This document shows positions 23,192 to 32,204 of a DNA stretch of 44,085 nt, in pieces. A program made the position numbers and the translations under genes. Below the pieces are notes generated by a model. The model did not search any database and was not told the DNA's origin. It saw only the letters and a program-made list of their open reading frames with translations. Within the stretch, counting starts at the first letter, position 1; each line of letters opens with the position of its first letter. Source of the stretch: a bacterium. GTDB lineage: Bacteria; Vulcanimicrobiota; Xenobia; Xenobiales; Xenobiaceae. The DNA lies in NCBI GenBank assembly GCA_017458675.1, contig JAFTAM010000151.1:1-44085 (forward strand). The letters are read 5' to 3'.

Positions 23192-24493
23192 CTACGGCTG
23201 CCGCTCCAACGAATGGGGGTCGAGCAGAAAATCGTAAATGTTCATGGTCAGAATGCCGGCTTCGTCGTACTGTGTTGGGACCATATCTCCGGTAACAATA
23301 ATTTTCCTGAAGGAATCGTCTATCTTTCTGAAAGGCCGCGCTTCCTGGGCTTTCTTTTCAGCGTCGGGCATGGAGTAGGCGGACTGAATGTAATACCGGC
23401 TGGCGCCGAAACTGCAGACAAAATCGATCTCCAGCTGCTTGCGTATGAGCTTTCCCTCCCGGTTTGTTTCTGAGATGGGCACAATTCCGACGTCGACGCG
23501 GCAGCCGCGTCTGCGCAGCTCGTTGTAAATCAGGTTTTCCATCGCGTGAGTCGGTTCGTTTTGGCGGAAACTGAGGCGGGCGTTGCGGAGGCCCAGGTCG
23601 GTAAAGTAGTATTTTTGAGCCGAATTGATGTAGGCCTTGCCCTTGAGGTCATACCTGGAGGCCGCCTCGAGCAAAAATGAATCTTCGAAGCAGTCCAGAT
23701 ATTTTTTGATCGTCGCCGCGGAAATTCGGGATTTCTTGACGCTGTGAAAAGTATTTCTCAGCTTTTCGGGATTAGTCAGAGAACCTACGGACGAAGATAC
23801 AACGTTGAGAAGGTCTTCCAGATCGCTGCGATTGCGCACTTTGTGCCTGAGAACAATATCGCTTATGTAAATTTCCCGGAAAAGCCGCTCCAGCATAGCG
23901 GCTTTGTCTGCGGCGTTTTCACGCAGGACCACCATGGGAATTCCTCCGTAGAGCATATAGGCCGAAAGCCCCTGATATCTGTCGCCCGGATAGACGGACA
24001 TGAATTCCGAAAAACTTAGCGGATACATGCGTATTTCGTCGCCCCGTCCGGAAAACTCGGTAATAATATCGCTGGAGAGGAATTGGGCGCTGCTGCCGGT
24101 TACGAATACATCCAGACTGTCCTTGCGCAGATAGCCGTTCAGAACCGCTTCAAACGAATCGAGAAGCTGCACCTCGTCAAGCAGCAAATAGTATGTGCCG
24201 CTGCCGGTCAGCTTGGCGCGGATGTAAGCCATGAATTTTTCGGGATCGGCCTTGCGTTTCTGTTTGTATATTTCAATGAGCTTTTCTCCGATCAGTTCCA
24301 GATCGTCGGCGGAATCGAAAGCGAAACGGATGATATGATCCTCGGGCACGCCGCTGCTGATAAGATAACGGTAAAATATCGTATTGAGCAGATACGATTT
24401 GCCGCACCGGCGCACTCCGGTAATAATCTTTATAAGCCCGTTGCCGCGGCGCGAAAGCAATTTATCGAGATAATAGCCTCGCTGTATTTCCAT
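23192..24493 (-). CDS. DUF4143-type AAA+ ATPase
   Basis: The 433-residue protein belongs to the widespread ATPase family with a C-terminal DUF4143 domain, which is often variable in copy number in gut bacteria. It has Walker A GVRRCGKS at 26-33, Walker B YYLLLDEVQ near 100, the sensor VTGSSAQFL, a linker YGGIPMVV, and a C-terminal nuclease-like fold with LEIDFVCSF and YYIQSAYS (E-x-D ... Q, PD-(D/E)xK-like). The cellular role of the family is poorly understood. The start has AAGAGAG upstream. Its promoter region holds a duplicated 44-bp repeat with a palindrome (24505-24621), so autoregulation is possible. Confidence 0.9.
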   Translation of the reverse strand: MEIQRGYYLDKLLSRRGNGLIKIITGVRRCGKSYLLNTIFYRYLISSGVPEDHIIRFAFDSADDLELIGEKLIEIYKQKRKADPEKFMAYIRAKLTGSGTYYLLLDEVQLLDSFEAVLNGYLRKDSLDVFVTGSSAQFLSSDIITEFSGRGDEIRMYPLSFSEFMSVYPGDRYQGLSAYMLYGGIPMVVLRENAADKAAMLERLFREIYISDIVLRHKVRNRSDLEDLLNVVSSSVGSLTNPEKLRNTFHSVKKSRISAATIKKYLDCFEDSFLLEAASRYDLKGKAYINSAQKYYFTDLGLRNARLSFRQNEPTHAMENLIYNELRRRGCRVDVGIVPISETNREGKLIRKQLEIDFVCSFGASRYYIQSAYSMPDAEKKAQEARPFRKIDDSFRKIIVTGDMVPTQYDEAGILTMNIYDFLLDPHSLERQP

Positions 24494-24504
24494 ATAAGCT
24501 CTCT

Positions 24505-24621
24505 TATTTCAGAATTTTGCATATATATGCACTTTTCATAAATAGAATAGCATAGTTTTTGCCTAAATCAAGATTTCTATTTCAGAATTTTGCATATATG
24601 TGCATTTTTCATAAATAGAAT
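24505..24621. repeat. Two 44-bp direct repeats with internal palindrome
   Basis: 24505-24548 and 24578-24621 match at 42 of 44 positions and start 73 bp apart. Each holds TGCATATATATGCA (a perfect 14-bp palindrome in the first, one mismatch pair in the second). On the minus strand the space between them includes TTGATT and TATTCT 16 nt apart, a plausible promoter for the ATPase gene. One copy therefore lies upstream and one downstream of the putative start of transcription. Confidence 0.75.
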
Positions 24622-24640
24622 CGGCCGAACTGTGCACTTT

Positions 24641-24886
24641 CGGTAAGTTAAGCAAAAACGGGCTTTTAACAGTCACGTTTAATAAAGGTTTTCTTTGACG
24701 CGTACGGCGGAGATTCGAGCTTTGCCTCGCGCGGAGCGGCAGCGACAAAGAAAACTGATTTAGCGAAAACATGCAGAACATGTTTGAAAGATTCTTTGCT
24801 GCGCTCAGAATGACAGGAAAAACAGCAACAAGCATTAGTAAAACAAGATAATGTACCGTTTTTGCAAAATTATGCCTTAACTTTAT
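24641..24886 (-). repeat. Large dispersed repeat, copy C (complete, inverted)
   Basis: This is the reverse complement of the unit at 13557-13803 over its whole length, including both ends and the GGTTTTCTTTG / CAAAGAAAAC pair. It lies between the Fic and DUF4143 genes and makes up most of the gene-free 24494-24964. Confidence 0.85.
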
Positions 24887-24964
24887 TGCTTTGAATATTT
24901 TTGCTGCGGCTTATAACAAGGCCTCAGCAGCGCCGATGTTTTGCCGTCGGCTGTGACGCCGGTT

Positions 24965-25573
24965 TTACTGCAGGTCGGCGGTTTTAAAAGAGGTATAACC
25001 TTCGTAATAATAACTGTGATCTAAGCCTTTCATATAGACTTGACGGTCGTCAATTTTATCGGTAAGGGCGTTTTTGAGCAGGTATTTTATTTCGATATCT
25101 CTCACCGGACTGCGTTCCATAGCCAGCAGATAATCTTCTTTGTCAATGAGGCTCCAATCTACAACCTGACCGAGCGCTTTTTTTAACATCAGGTCCAGCC
25201 AGATGCGCAGACTGCGGCCGTTGCCCTCGCGGAAGGGATGAGCGATATTCATTTCCACGTATTTTTCGACTATTTCGTTAAAGTTTGACTGCGGCATTCG
25301 TTCGATTTTTTTTACTGATTCGCTTAAATAAAGCAGCGAGGCGAAGCGGAAGCCCCCCTTGGCCAGATTTACGGTCCGCATTTTTCCGGCAAAGGGATAA
25401 ATATCTGCAAAGAGACAGCGATGGATCTCCGCCAGAGTTTCAAAGGATCCGGGCTCGAGGCTATCCAGTCTGCCGCTTTCAAACAGTTCCAAAGCTCTTT
25501 TTTTGCTTATAAGTTCTTCTTGGCGGGAAAGCTCGGCATAATCAGTTATTCCCAATTTATTCTCAATAATCAT
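24965..25573 (-). CDS. Fic-domain protein, probable AMP-transferase
   Basis: Fic enzymes usually transfer AMP from ATP to a hydroxyl group on a target protein. The complete core motif HPFREGNGR is at 112-120, with catalytic H112, and the flap region GGFRFAS lies near 73-79. The 202-residue length and ends (start MIIENKLGIT, end SYYYEGYTSFK) match a widespread compact family. I find no (S/T)xxxE(G/N) inhibitory helix within it and no antitoxin gene next to it, so how it is restrained is unclear. The start ATG at 25573 has GAGG 8 nt upstream. It lies 92 nt after the carboxylase gene on the same strand, with a hairpin between. Confidence 0.9.
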   Translation of the reverse strand: MIIENKLGITDYAELSRQEELISKKRALELFESGRLDSLEPGSFETLAEIHRCLFADIYPFAGKMRTVNLAKGGFRFASLLYLSESVKKIERMPQSNFNEIVEKYVEMNIAHPFREGNGRSLRIWLDLMLKKALGQVVDWSLIDKEDYLLAMERSPVRDIEIKYLLKNALTDKIDDRQVYMKGLDHSYYYEGYTSFKTADLQ

Positions 25574-25619
25574 ATGATACGCCTCGCAGTCCAGAGGAGC
25601 TGCCGTCGGAATAAGCTAA

Positions 25620-25650
25620 GAGAGCCTCCGCTGAAGAATGGGAGGCTCTC
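25620..25650 (-). terminator. Hairpin between carboxylase and Fic genes
   Basis: GAGAGCCTCC (25620-25629) and GGAGGCTCTC (25641-25650) form a perfect 10-bp stem. The minus-strand tail is only weakly T-rich. Confidence 0.6.
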
Positions 25651-25665
25651 GCATTTTCAGTTAAG

Positions 25666-27267
25666 CTATAAGGGAATGTTGCCGTGCTTCTTCTTGGGAA
25701 TAGAAGCGTCTTTGCCGGCTAAGGCGGCCAGGGCCAGGCGCAGTTTGCGGCGCGATTCCTCGGGGAGAATCACTTCGGTTATGAAGCCTTTGGCGGCGGC
25801 TTCGTAGGGATTGAGGAAGCGCTGCTCATATTCGGCGATGCACTGGGCCTTCATGGCCTCGGGGTCTTCGGCGGCCTTGATCTTCTTCTTGAAGGCGATA
25901 TTGACCGCGCCTTCCGCGCCCATGACCGCAATTTCGGCGATGGGCCAGGCAAAGGCGAAATCGGCGCCCATGTTTTTGGAGTTCATGGCGATATAAGCGC
26001 CGCCGTATGCTTTGCGCATGATCAGGCTGATTTTGGGGACCGTGGCTTCTGAGTAGGCGTAAAGCATCTTGGCCCCGTGGCGGATGATGCCGCTGTGCTC
26101 CTGGTTGGTGCCGGGCAGGAAGGCGGGCACGTCGACCAGCGTGATTAAGGGGATGTTGAAGCAGTCGCAGAAGCGGATGAAGCGGGCGGCTTTATCGGAG
26201 GCGTTGAAGTCCAGGGAGCCGGCCATGCAGTTGGCCTGGTTGGCCACTATGCCGACTACCTCGCCGCCTAAACGGCTGAAGCCGACGACCACGTTGCGGG
26301 CAAATTCCCTCTGCACTTCCATGAAGGTTCCGGGATCGAAGATAGTTTCGATAACATCCAGGACGTCGTAGGCGCGTTTGGCGTTGTCGGGCACGATTTC
26401 CGTCAGCCGGCGGCAGCGGTCGTCGTCGTCATAGTCTTTGTCCTTGCCCTTGAAGAGGTCGGAGATGCTGTTTAATATGGAGTGCTTAGGCAGGGCGTTG
26501 GGCAGCGGCGCGCCGTAAGACTGGGGCAGATAGCTCAGCAGGCGGCGGACGCCCATCAGGCACTCGTATTCGGAATCGTAGGTGAAGTGGGAAACGCCGC
26601 TCTTGTTGGCGTGAATGTCCGCGCCGCCCAGCTGCTCGACGGTGACTTCTTCGCCGATGACGGTCTTGACCACGTTGGGGCCGGTGATGAACATTTTGGA
26701 AACGCCGCGCACCATAAAGATAAAGTCGCAGATGGCGGGAGCGTAGCAGGCGCCGCCGGAGCAGGGGCCTAAAATCAGAGCGATCTGGGGAATGACGCCG
26801 GAAGCCAGGGTGTGGCGCATGAACATGCCGGCATACCCGCTCAGTGAGGAGATGCCCTCCTCAATGCGGGCGCCGCCGCTGTCGTTGATGCAGATGATAG
26901 GCGCTTTGTTTTCCAGAGCCATATCCTGCAGGCGGCAGATCTTATGGGAGTGGTATTCGCCCAGAGTGCCGCCGATGACCGTAAAATCTTCGCTGTAGAC
27001 AAAGACCAGGCGGCCGGCTATTTCTCCATAGCCGGTAACGACGCCGTCGCCGGGCACGCGCCTTTTATCGAGATCAAAATCGTTGATGCGCGATTCCACA
27101 AAGTTGTCGATCTCTACAAAGGTTCCCGGATCCATTAGTTTTTCCAGGCGCTCGCGGGCGGTCATTTTGCCGGACTGGCGCTGTTTTTCCAGTCTTTCTT
27201 CGCCGCCGCCCAGCTTGGCCTTTTCGCGCCGGGCCTTGAGATTGTCTATAGCGTCTTGCCAATTCAT
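25666..27267 (-). CDS. Acyl-CoA carboxylase carboxyltransferase subunit (PccB/MmdA family)
   Basis: The family moves a carboxyl group between biotin and an acyl-CoA such as propionyl-CoA or methylmalonyl-CoA. The 533-residue protein has the expected start (MTARERLEKLMDPGTF near 35-50), a first oxyanion-hole region (GPCSGGACYAPA near 168) and a second one (MRKAYGGAYIAM near 411). No biotin carboxylase, biotin carrier or membrane decarboxylase subunit is adjacent. I therefore cannot tell propionyl-CoA carboxylase, methylmalonyl-CoA decarboxylase alpha and transcarboxylase apart. It follows the large membrane protein by 110 nt on the minus strand. The ribosome binding site (AAGGA) is about 15 nt upstream, farther than usual. 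Confidence 0.93.
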   Translation of the reverse strand: MNWQDAIDNLKARREKAKLGGGEERLEKQRQSGKMTARERLEKLMDPGTFVEIDNFVESRINDFDLDKRRVPGDGVVTGYGEIAGRLVFVYSEDFTVIGGTLGEYHSHKICRLQDMALENKAPIICINDSGGARIEEGISSLSGYAGMFMRHTLASGVIPQIALILGPCSGGACYAPAICDFIFMVRGVSKMFITGPNVVKTVIGEEVTVEQLGGADIHANKSGVSHFTYDSEYECLMGVRRLLSYLPQSYGAPLPNALPKHSILNSISDLFKGKDKDYDDDDRCRRLTEIVPDNAKRAYDVLDVIETIFDPGTFMEVQREFARNVVVGFSRLGGEVVGIVANQANCMAGSLDFNASDKAARFIRFCDCFNIPLITLVDVPAFLPGTNQEHSGIIRHGAKMLYAYSEATVPKISLIMRKAYGGAYIAMNSKNMGADFAFAWPIAEIAVMGAEGAVNIAFKKKIKAAEDPEAMKAQCIAEYEQRFLNPYEAAAKGFITEVILPEESRRKLRLALAALAGKDASIPKKKHGNIPL

Positions 27268-27377
27268 ATTTTGCTGAATATCCTTATTTATATTTTGATT
27301 GAAATTCTCTCGAAAAATAGGTGTGTGCTTTTAGTATATCGGTTAAAATCCTTCAAAACTGATTTATTTTGCCCAAG

Positions 27378-30113
27378 CTATAAGCGGGGTACGCTGATAT
27401 TCTGCCCCTCGGGGGCCGATATGCAGATGTCCAGGCGGGCGTTTTTCTCTATCGGAGCGTTTATTTTCCAGGGAACCGCAAGAGACTGACCGGCCGGTAT
27501 GCTGACCTTTAAGGTCCCCAGATTTTCCGGCACGCTGAAATTCCTGTAATTGTGAAGCTTATCCGACCATACGAAACCCTTGAGCTGCAGGGGAGTCAGG
27601 CAGACAAAATCGCTGCCGCCGATATTCTTTAAAGTTAAGGTCCCTTCGGTCGGAGAGGTCTGCTCTATTTTCTGCACTCGCAGATGCTCGTCGATATACT
27701 TGGAAAGCTGATACTTTATTTTCGCGCCGCCGCTGAGCCTGCGCCACTCGGAACCGTCCTCGCTGTAGAAGAAGCTGAGCGCATACTGGCCTTCGTCCAG
27801 AGGAGAGGTCAGATATACCGCGCTTTCACTGCCCTCGGCAAAGCACGTAACCGGCAGAGTTCCGCTCTGCCGTCCGCTGATTTTATCGGCGAAAGTAATC
27901 TTCAGCCAGCCTTTAAGAGGTTGAGAGGCTTGTACGGCGGCTTTTTTGATATATCCGGGCGGCCAGGAATCCGAGACGGGAAGATTTTTCAGGGAAATTT
28001 TAATTTCGCTCTGAGGGCAGTTCTGCAGCGATTCGGCCTTATAGGGGATCGGGGAACAGACCTTATAAAGCCAGTAGCGTCTGGTGCTGCCGAAGGAGCG
28101 TATGAAGCTCAGAGCGTATTTGCGGCGCTTTTTTAAGGCTTCCGGGCTGACTTGCTCTTCGGTTATAAGCCAGTTGACGCCGCTTCCTGCCAATATGGCC
28201 GGGTCCTGGCAGCTCTGCCAGGCTAAGCCGGTTTCGTTGGGAAGATAGGGCTGAGTGCCTATGGGAAGCCAGGCCGGATTGAAGGCGTGCTCGCAGGAGA
28301 GAGTGCCTGCCAGACCGTTGATGGCGGCGCATTTCAGAAGCTGTTCGTGGTCGTTCTTCCTGTGGGCGAAGAGGACGCGGCAGTTTTCTCTGCCGGCATG
28401 TTCCCTCAGCCAGCGGCCCAGTTCTGCGTCGCGGTTGTTTAATTTCAAATCGTGAGAGCGCAGCAGCCATTCTTCGGCGGGCGGATACCAGGGGAAGAGG
28501 ATCTGCGAGGCCACGCCGGGGACGCACTGAGCGGAGATGATAATATTGTTGACGAGGCGCTGAGCGCCGGCCAGATTGCATAAAATAAAGATTACCGAAA
28601 GGGTAATGCAGAGGCCGCGCCGGAAGCCGGGCTTGAAGCCGAGTATTTTGTCCCACAGGTCCGCCGCTGTCAGGGCCGTCAGAATGGCAAAGCCCAGTCC
28701 TGCGGCAAATTCCCAGCGAAAATACTGGGGCTCCTGGATGGGTCCTAAATCTATTATCGCCGGCGTAAAATAAGCGATTAGAGCAAAGAGGCCGAACATA
28801 TATCCGCCGGTGCTGCGCCTGTAAACGGCCCAGGCCAGAGTCAGAGGGGCCAGCCAGGTAGGCAGCCAGTGCATGAGCAGCACCCTGTAGCTGAAAATAA
28901 AGCTGTAGCCGCCGTCGTCCAGCAGCGGGCGGTAATGGCGGAAAACCGCATTATTGAAGGAGCTGGAATACCTCTGATAGGGATCGCTGCCCAGGCGGAT
29001 CGACAGGAAATGCTTTTTGGGAAACTTTATGCGGGAGACGTGTTCGTCTGCGGCGTCAGCTCTGTCAGGTTCGCTATAGACGGCTGCCGTTGGGACGTCT
29101 GAGGACAAGCCGCAGATATTTTTAACGGTCCGGTGGGTAAAGTTGGCGCTGCTGCCTAACAGAGCCATGATCAGCAGAGTTCCCGCCGTGCAGGCGAGGC
29201 TGGCCGTCAGGATTAAACGGGCGGCGGACTGGCGGCGGCGGATAATTAAGAAAGCGCCGGCCATAAAGCAGATCAGGACCAGAAGCAGATAAGTCTCGCA
29301 GAGATTGCCGAAAATTCCGCCGCATATCGCTGTAAACAGAATCTGCTTTTTGCTGATGGGCCAATGGAGGCCGGCTTTTTGAATAATATCGCCGTACAGG
29401 CTGAGTATGACCGCCAGGGAGGTGAAAATCAGCAGATCGCCGTTATCGAAGGCGTCCATGAGACCGACCTTGCCGCCGACGTTGACGCCCACAAAGGCGA
29501 ATAAAGCGCCTAAAGCTCCGGCGGCCGGGCTTTCGGAAATCTTTCTTATGGCGGCGGCCCAGAGCAGGATGCCGTTTACGATCAGGGTCAGCTCCAGGAT
29601 CCACTGAGCGCGCAGGGTGTCGTTATTCAATACGCCGGAAAGGGCGGCGATCAGATCCCACTGATAATTGCGGTTGTTTAAGTCCATCCAGGGGAAAAAT
29701 GGATGTACGGGCGGCATATTGCCGTTGGTCAGAGAGCGGGTGAGAGGATAACTGAACCAAAAATCCGAGGCAATGCGGGTGAGCTGAGTGGAGTGGACAT
29801 AAAAAATGCAGACCAGCGCCAGCGACAGGAGCAGAAGCTGCTGTCCGTAGGTGAAGGGAGGAACGGTGTTGGCCACCTTGGGCTTTGGCAAAATCAGAGC
29901 CGCCGCTCCCAGAAGGATAATTCCGGCGGCTAAGCACAAGCCATAGCTGCACCATTGACTGCCGAAGTGAGCGATGACAGTCAAAAACAGAAGGCCTATG
30001 GGCAGTCCCATGGCCTTGGCCAGGCTGTTGTCCAGGATCGCCGGCCAGTTGACGGCCATTTTGTAGCCGCCCGCGGCCGCTATGGCCAGTACCGCTAATA
30101 ACAGCAAATCCAC
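27378..30113 (-). CDS. Large multi-pass membrane protein, GT-C glycosyltransferase-like
   Basis: The 911-residue protein has about 12 hydrophobic segments in its first 520 residues and a mostly soluble C-terminal part. That part includes a beta-rich end (about 690-911) resembling an Ig-like domain (ALSFFYSEDGSEW, LTLKNIGGSDFV). After the early membrane segments comes an extracytoplasmic loop (SDFWFSYPLTRSL, then NNRNYQWDL). Topology and this loop resemble lipid-carrier dependent GT-C transferases, but I see no decisive motif, so the assignment is tentative. It starts 39 nt after gmhA on the same strand, consistent with a role in surface glycan assembly. Confidence 0.7.
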   Translation of the reverse strand: MDLLLLAVLAIAAAGGYKMAVNWPAILDNSLAKAMGLPIGLLFLTVIAHFGSQWCSYGLCLAAGIILLGAAALILPKPKVANTVPPFTYGQQLLLLSLALVCIFYVHSTQLTRIASDFWFSYPLTRSLTNGNMPPVHPFFPWMDLNNRNYQWDLIAALSGVLNNDTLRAQWILELTLIVNGILLWAAAIRKISESPAAGALGALFAFVGVNVGGKVGLMDAFDNGDLLIFTSLAVILSLYGDIIQKAGLHWPISKKQILFTAICGGIFGNLCETYLLLVLICFMAGAFLIIRRRQSAARLILTASLACTAGTLLIMALLGSSANFTHRTVKNICGLSSDVPTAAVYSEPDRADAADEHVSRIKFPKKHFLSIRLGSDPYQRYSSSFNNAVFRHYRPLLDDGGYSFIFSYRVLLMHWLPTWLAPLTLAWAVYRRSTGGYMFGLFALIAYFTPAIIDLGPIQEPQYFRWEFAAGLGFAILTALTAADLWDKILGFKPGFRRGLCITLSVIFILCNLAGAQRLVNNIIISAQCVPGVASQILFPWYPPAEEWLLRSHDLKLNNRDAELGRWLREHAGRENCRVLFAHRKNDHEQLLKCAAINGLAGTLSCEHAFNPAWLPIGTQPYLPNETGLAWQSCQDPAILAGSGVNWLITEEQVSPEALKKRRKYALSFIRSFGSTRRYWLYKVCSPIPYKAESLQNCPQSEIKISLKNLPVSDSWPPGYIKKAAVQASQPLKGWLKITFADKISGRQSGTLPVTCFAEGSESAVYLTSPLDEGQYALSFFYSEDGSEWRRLSGGAKIKYQLSKYIDEHLRVQKIEQTSPTEGTLTLKNIGGSDFVCLTPLQLKGFVWSDKLHNYRNFSVPENLGTLKVSIPAGQSLAVPWKINAPIEKNARLDICISAPEGQNISVPRL

Positions 30114-30152
30114 GGTATTTTCCTCAGCGCCTGCAGTTGTCGGCCATAAAGT

Positions 30153-30722
30153 CTATATGGCCTTTTCAATAAGTTCGCACCAGATATGGCCGACAGTAAT
30201 ATGGCTCTCCTGGATGCGGCAGGTTCTCTGCGAGGGTACAACGACCGCCTCGGTGCAGAGGTCCTTGAGCTTTCCTCCGTCCTTTCCGGTCAGGCCTATA
30301 ACTTTGCAGCCCTTCTCCTGGGCGGCCTGAGCGGCCAGATTGATGCTCTCGGAATTGCCGGAGGTGGATATGGCCACCAGGAGATCGCCGGGCCGCATCA
30401 GGGCCTTGACCTGTCGGGAAAAGACCGTGCCGTAGCCGAAATCGTTGGCCAGAGCGGTCATGCAGGAGGGATCGGTGGTCAGGGCCAGGGCGGGCAGAGT
30501 ATTGTCTTTTTCAAAGCGCCCCACCAGTTCGGCGGCGATATGCTGAGCGTCGGCGGCGCTGCCTCCGTTGCCGATTAGGAAGACGGTTCCTCCCCGGCGC
30601 AGACAGTCGATGAGCAGCTGCGCGGTTTTTTCGATGGGCGCGGTATCTGCCAGCAGCTTTAATTTGGCTTCAACGGATTCCTGAAGCGAGCTTTTGATAA
30701 TTTCGGCGGTATTTAAAGACAT
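30153..30722 (-). CDS. gmhA: Phosphoheptose isomerase (SIS domain)
   Basis: GmhA turns sedoheptulose 7-phosphate into glycero-manno-heptose 7-phosphate, the first step to ADP- or GDP-heptose for LPS core or surface glycans. The 189-residue protein has the conserved FLIGNGGSAADAQHIAAELVG (split here as FLIGNGGSAA and DAQHIAAELVG), TALANDFGYG, STSGNSESI and ESHITVGHIWCELIE, with active-site Glu and His positions present. The frame remains open 30 codons upstream and overlaps the preceding gene there. I choose ATG 30722, where homology starts, although no good ribosome binding site precedes it. No other heptose genes (hldE, gmhB) lie in the window. Confidence 0.88.
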   Translation of the reverse strand: MSLNTAEIIKSSLQESVEAKLKLLADTAPIEKTAQLLIDCLRRGGTVFLIGNGGSAADAQHIAAELVGRFEKDNTLPALALTTDPSCMTALANDFGYGTVFSRQVKALMRPGDLLVAISTSGNSESINLAAQAAQEKGCKVIGLTGKDGGKLKDLCTEAVVVPSQRTCRIQESHITVGHIWCELIEKAI

Positions 30723-30792
30723 AACTGTAAGTGAGCTTTTCCTTGTGTTGATTTCTGAAACTAGGGTTTTGCCGATAGTCTTTTCCGCAGGA

Positions 30793-31962
30793 TTAGAAAT
30801 TTTCCCAGGCAATTTTACTGATTTTGCCTATAATCTGCTCGGCGGTGTCGGAATCGGCGTCGGAGGCGCCTACGTCGCTGACGAAGACGGTCACCGCGAC
30901 CGGCTCTCCCCGGCGGCTGATTATTATGCCGCTGTCGTTGACGACGCCGCAGATAGTACCGGTCTTATGGTAGGTTTTGGTCCCGGGAGGCAGATATTTG
31001 GGAATGCGGGTATTGTATTTCTGAGCGGCCAGGACCGAGAGAGCGTATTCGCTCCATTCCTCTTCCAGAATTTCCCGGTTCCAGAGCTTGCGCAGAAGCT
31101 GGGAAAAATCGTTGGGAGAACTCATATTGTCGACGGTTTCGGCGCATTTGCGCCACTGGGTGAAAGTGTAGCCGAGGCCGGATTCGTCTTCCATTTTCTG
31201 GAACTGAGTTACGCTTATATCGGCATAATCCCGATAGACTTCTTCGGCCAGAGCGATCTGGTCGGCGTAGCTGAGCTTTTTCCAGGCTGAGGCGATATGC
31301 TCGGGATTGGCGTCGGGCAGGAGACTGCCCTTGCCCAGCGAGATGAGCCAGGCCTGGCGGTTGGTCATGAAAATTTTATTGTCGGTCAGCCCCCAGCTTT
31401 CCATACAGCTGCGCAGACTTTTGCCGCCTATGGTATTGATGATCATATCGGTGGCTGTGTTGTCGGATACGGTTATCATCAGATTGATGGCTTTATCGAC
31501 GGTGATTTTGCTGTTGGGCGCGGCATTTTTCAGTTTGCCCGAGCCAATGCAGATATCGCTCTTTCTGACGGTAAGCTGGTGATCGAGATTCAGCGGTATA
31601 ACGCCGTCCTGCATCTGCCGGCAGAATTCCAGCATGACCGGAATTTTGAAGACGCTGGCCAGAGGAAAGAGCTCGTCTCCCAAATGTGAGACGGAATGGC
31701 CGGTAGGGACATGAACTATGGAATAGCCGATTCTCATATTCGGATGCCTGCTGACTATGGCGTCGGTCTGCTGCTTGACGGCTTTCAGCCGAGAAGTCTG
31801 AGTATATCCTCTGACGGCGCTTTTCTGAGCGCCGTATCCGCCGTTCGGCGGGGACTGAGGCTCTGCCTGCGAAGCGGCGGACAGAGCTAAGCATATGGGA
31901 CCTGTCAAAAGAACGGCGCCTAAGCGTAAGAAGCGCTTATTAAGAATATTGGGTTTAAACAT
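30793..31962 (-). CDS. Exported serine hydrolase of the class A beta-lactamase fold
   Basis: The 389-residue protein has a signal peptide to about residue 33. It carries the three active-site boxes of serine beta-lactamases and PBPs: SVFK at 103-106, SDN at 166-168 and KTG at 333-335. Class A enzymes also need an omega-loop Glu (ExxLN) shortly after SDN. I do not find it; instead about 100 residues of different sequence intervene before the SSPNDFSQLL segment. It may therefore be a peptidase or carboxypeptidase-like relative and not an antibiotic-hydrolysing enzyme. It heads the minus-strand run to gmhA (70-nt gap) and has a strong promoter. Confidence 0.85.
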   Translation of the reverse strand: MFKPNILNKRFLRLGAVLLTGPICLALSAASQAEPQSPPNGGYGAQKSAVRGYTQTSRLKAVKQQTDAIVSRHPNMRIGYSIVHVPTGHSVSHLGDELFPLASVFKIPVMLEFCRQMQDGVIPLNLDHQLTVRKSDICIGSGKLKNAAPNSKITVDKAINLMITVSDNTATDMIINTIGGKSLRSCMESWGLTDNKIFMTNRQAWLISLGKGSLLPDANPEHIASAWKKLSYADQIALAEEVYRDYADISVTQFQKMEDESGLGYTFTQWRKCAETVDNMSSPNDFSQLLRKLWNREILEEEWSEYALSVLAAQKYNTRIPKYLPPGTKTYHKTGTICGVVNDSGIIISRRGEPVAVTVFVSDVGASDADSDTAEQIIGKISKIAWENF

Positions 31963-32024
31963 ATTTATAATAATTCCTTAAGCTGACAACTCGGATTAAA
32001 CTAATCAAGGAAAGTTTTTCCTTA

Positions 32025-32053
32025 ATTATACGCAAATTAGTTTTTTTGTACAA
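32025..32053 (-). promoter_or_regulatory. Promoter of the serine hydrolase-gmhA run
   Basis: On the minus strand TTGTAC (32048-32053), a 17-nt spacer and TATAAT (32025-32030). The early transcript contains AAGGAAA/TTTCCTT, a small hairpin at about 32007-32023. Confidence 0.75.
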
Positions 32054-32175
32054 ACAGCGCCGTTCGACGCTGCCGGCGCGCCGCTATGAGTCTGACCGAG
32101 CGGTTTTCGGCTGAGATTCCTTCGCTCAGAAAGATAAGAGCGGCAAATTTTCTTTAATTTTTCCGCATATTTATC

Positions 32176-32204
32176 TTGCTAATCTGTGTAAATTAGTATA
32201 TCAT
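32176..32204 (+). promoter_or_regulatory. Probable rplU promoter
   Basis: TTGCTA at 32176-32181, a 17-nt spacer and TATCAT at 32199-32204. It lies about 320 nt before the rplU start. Confidence 0.55.
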
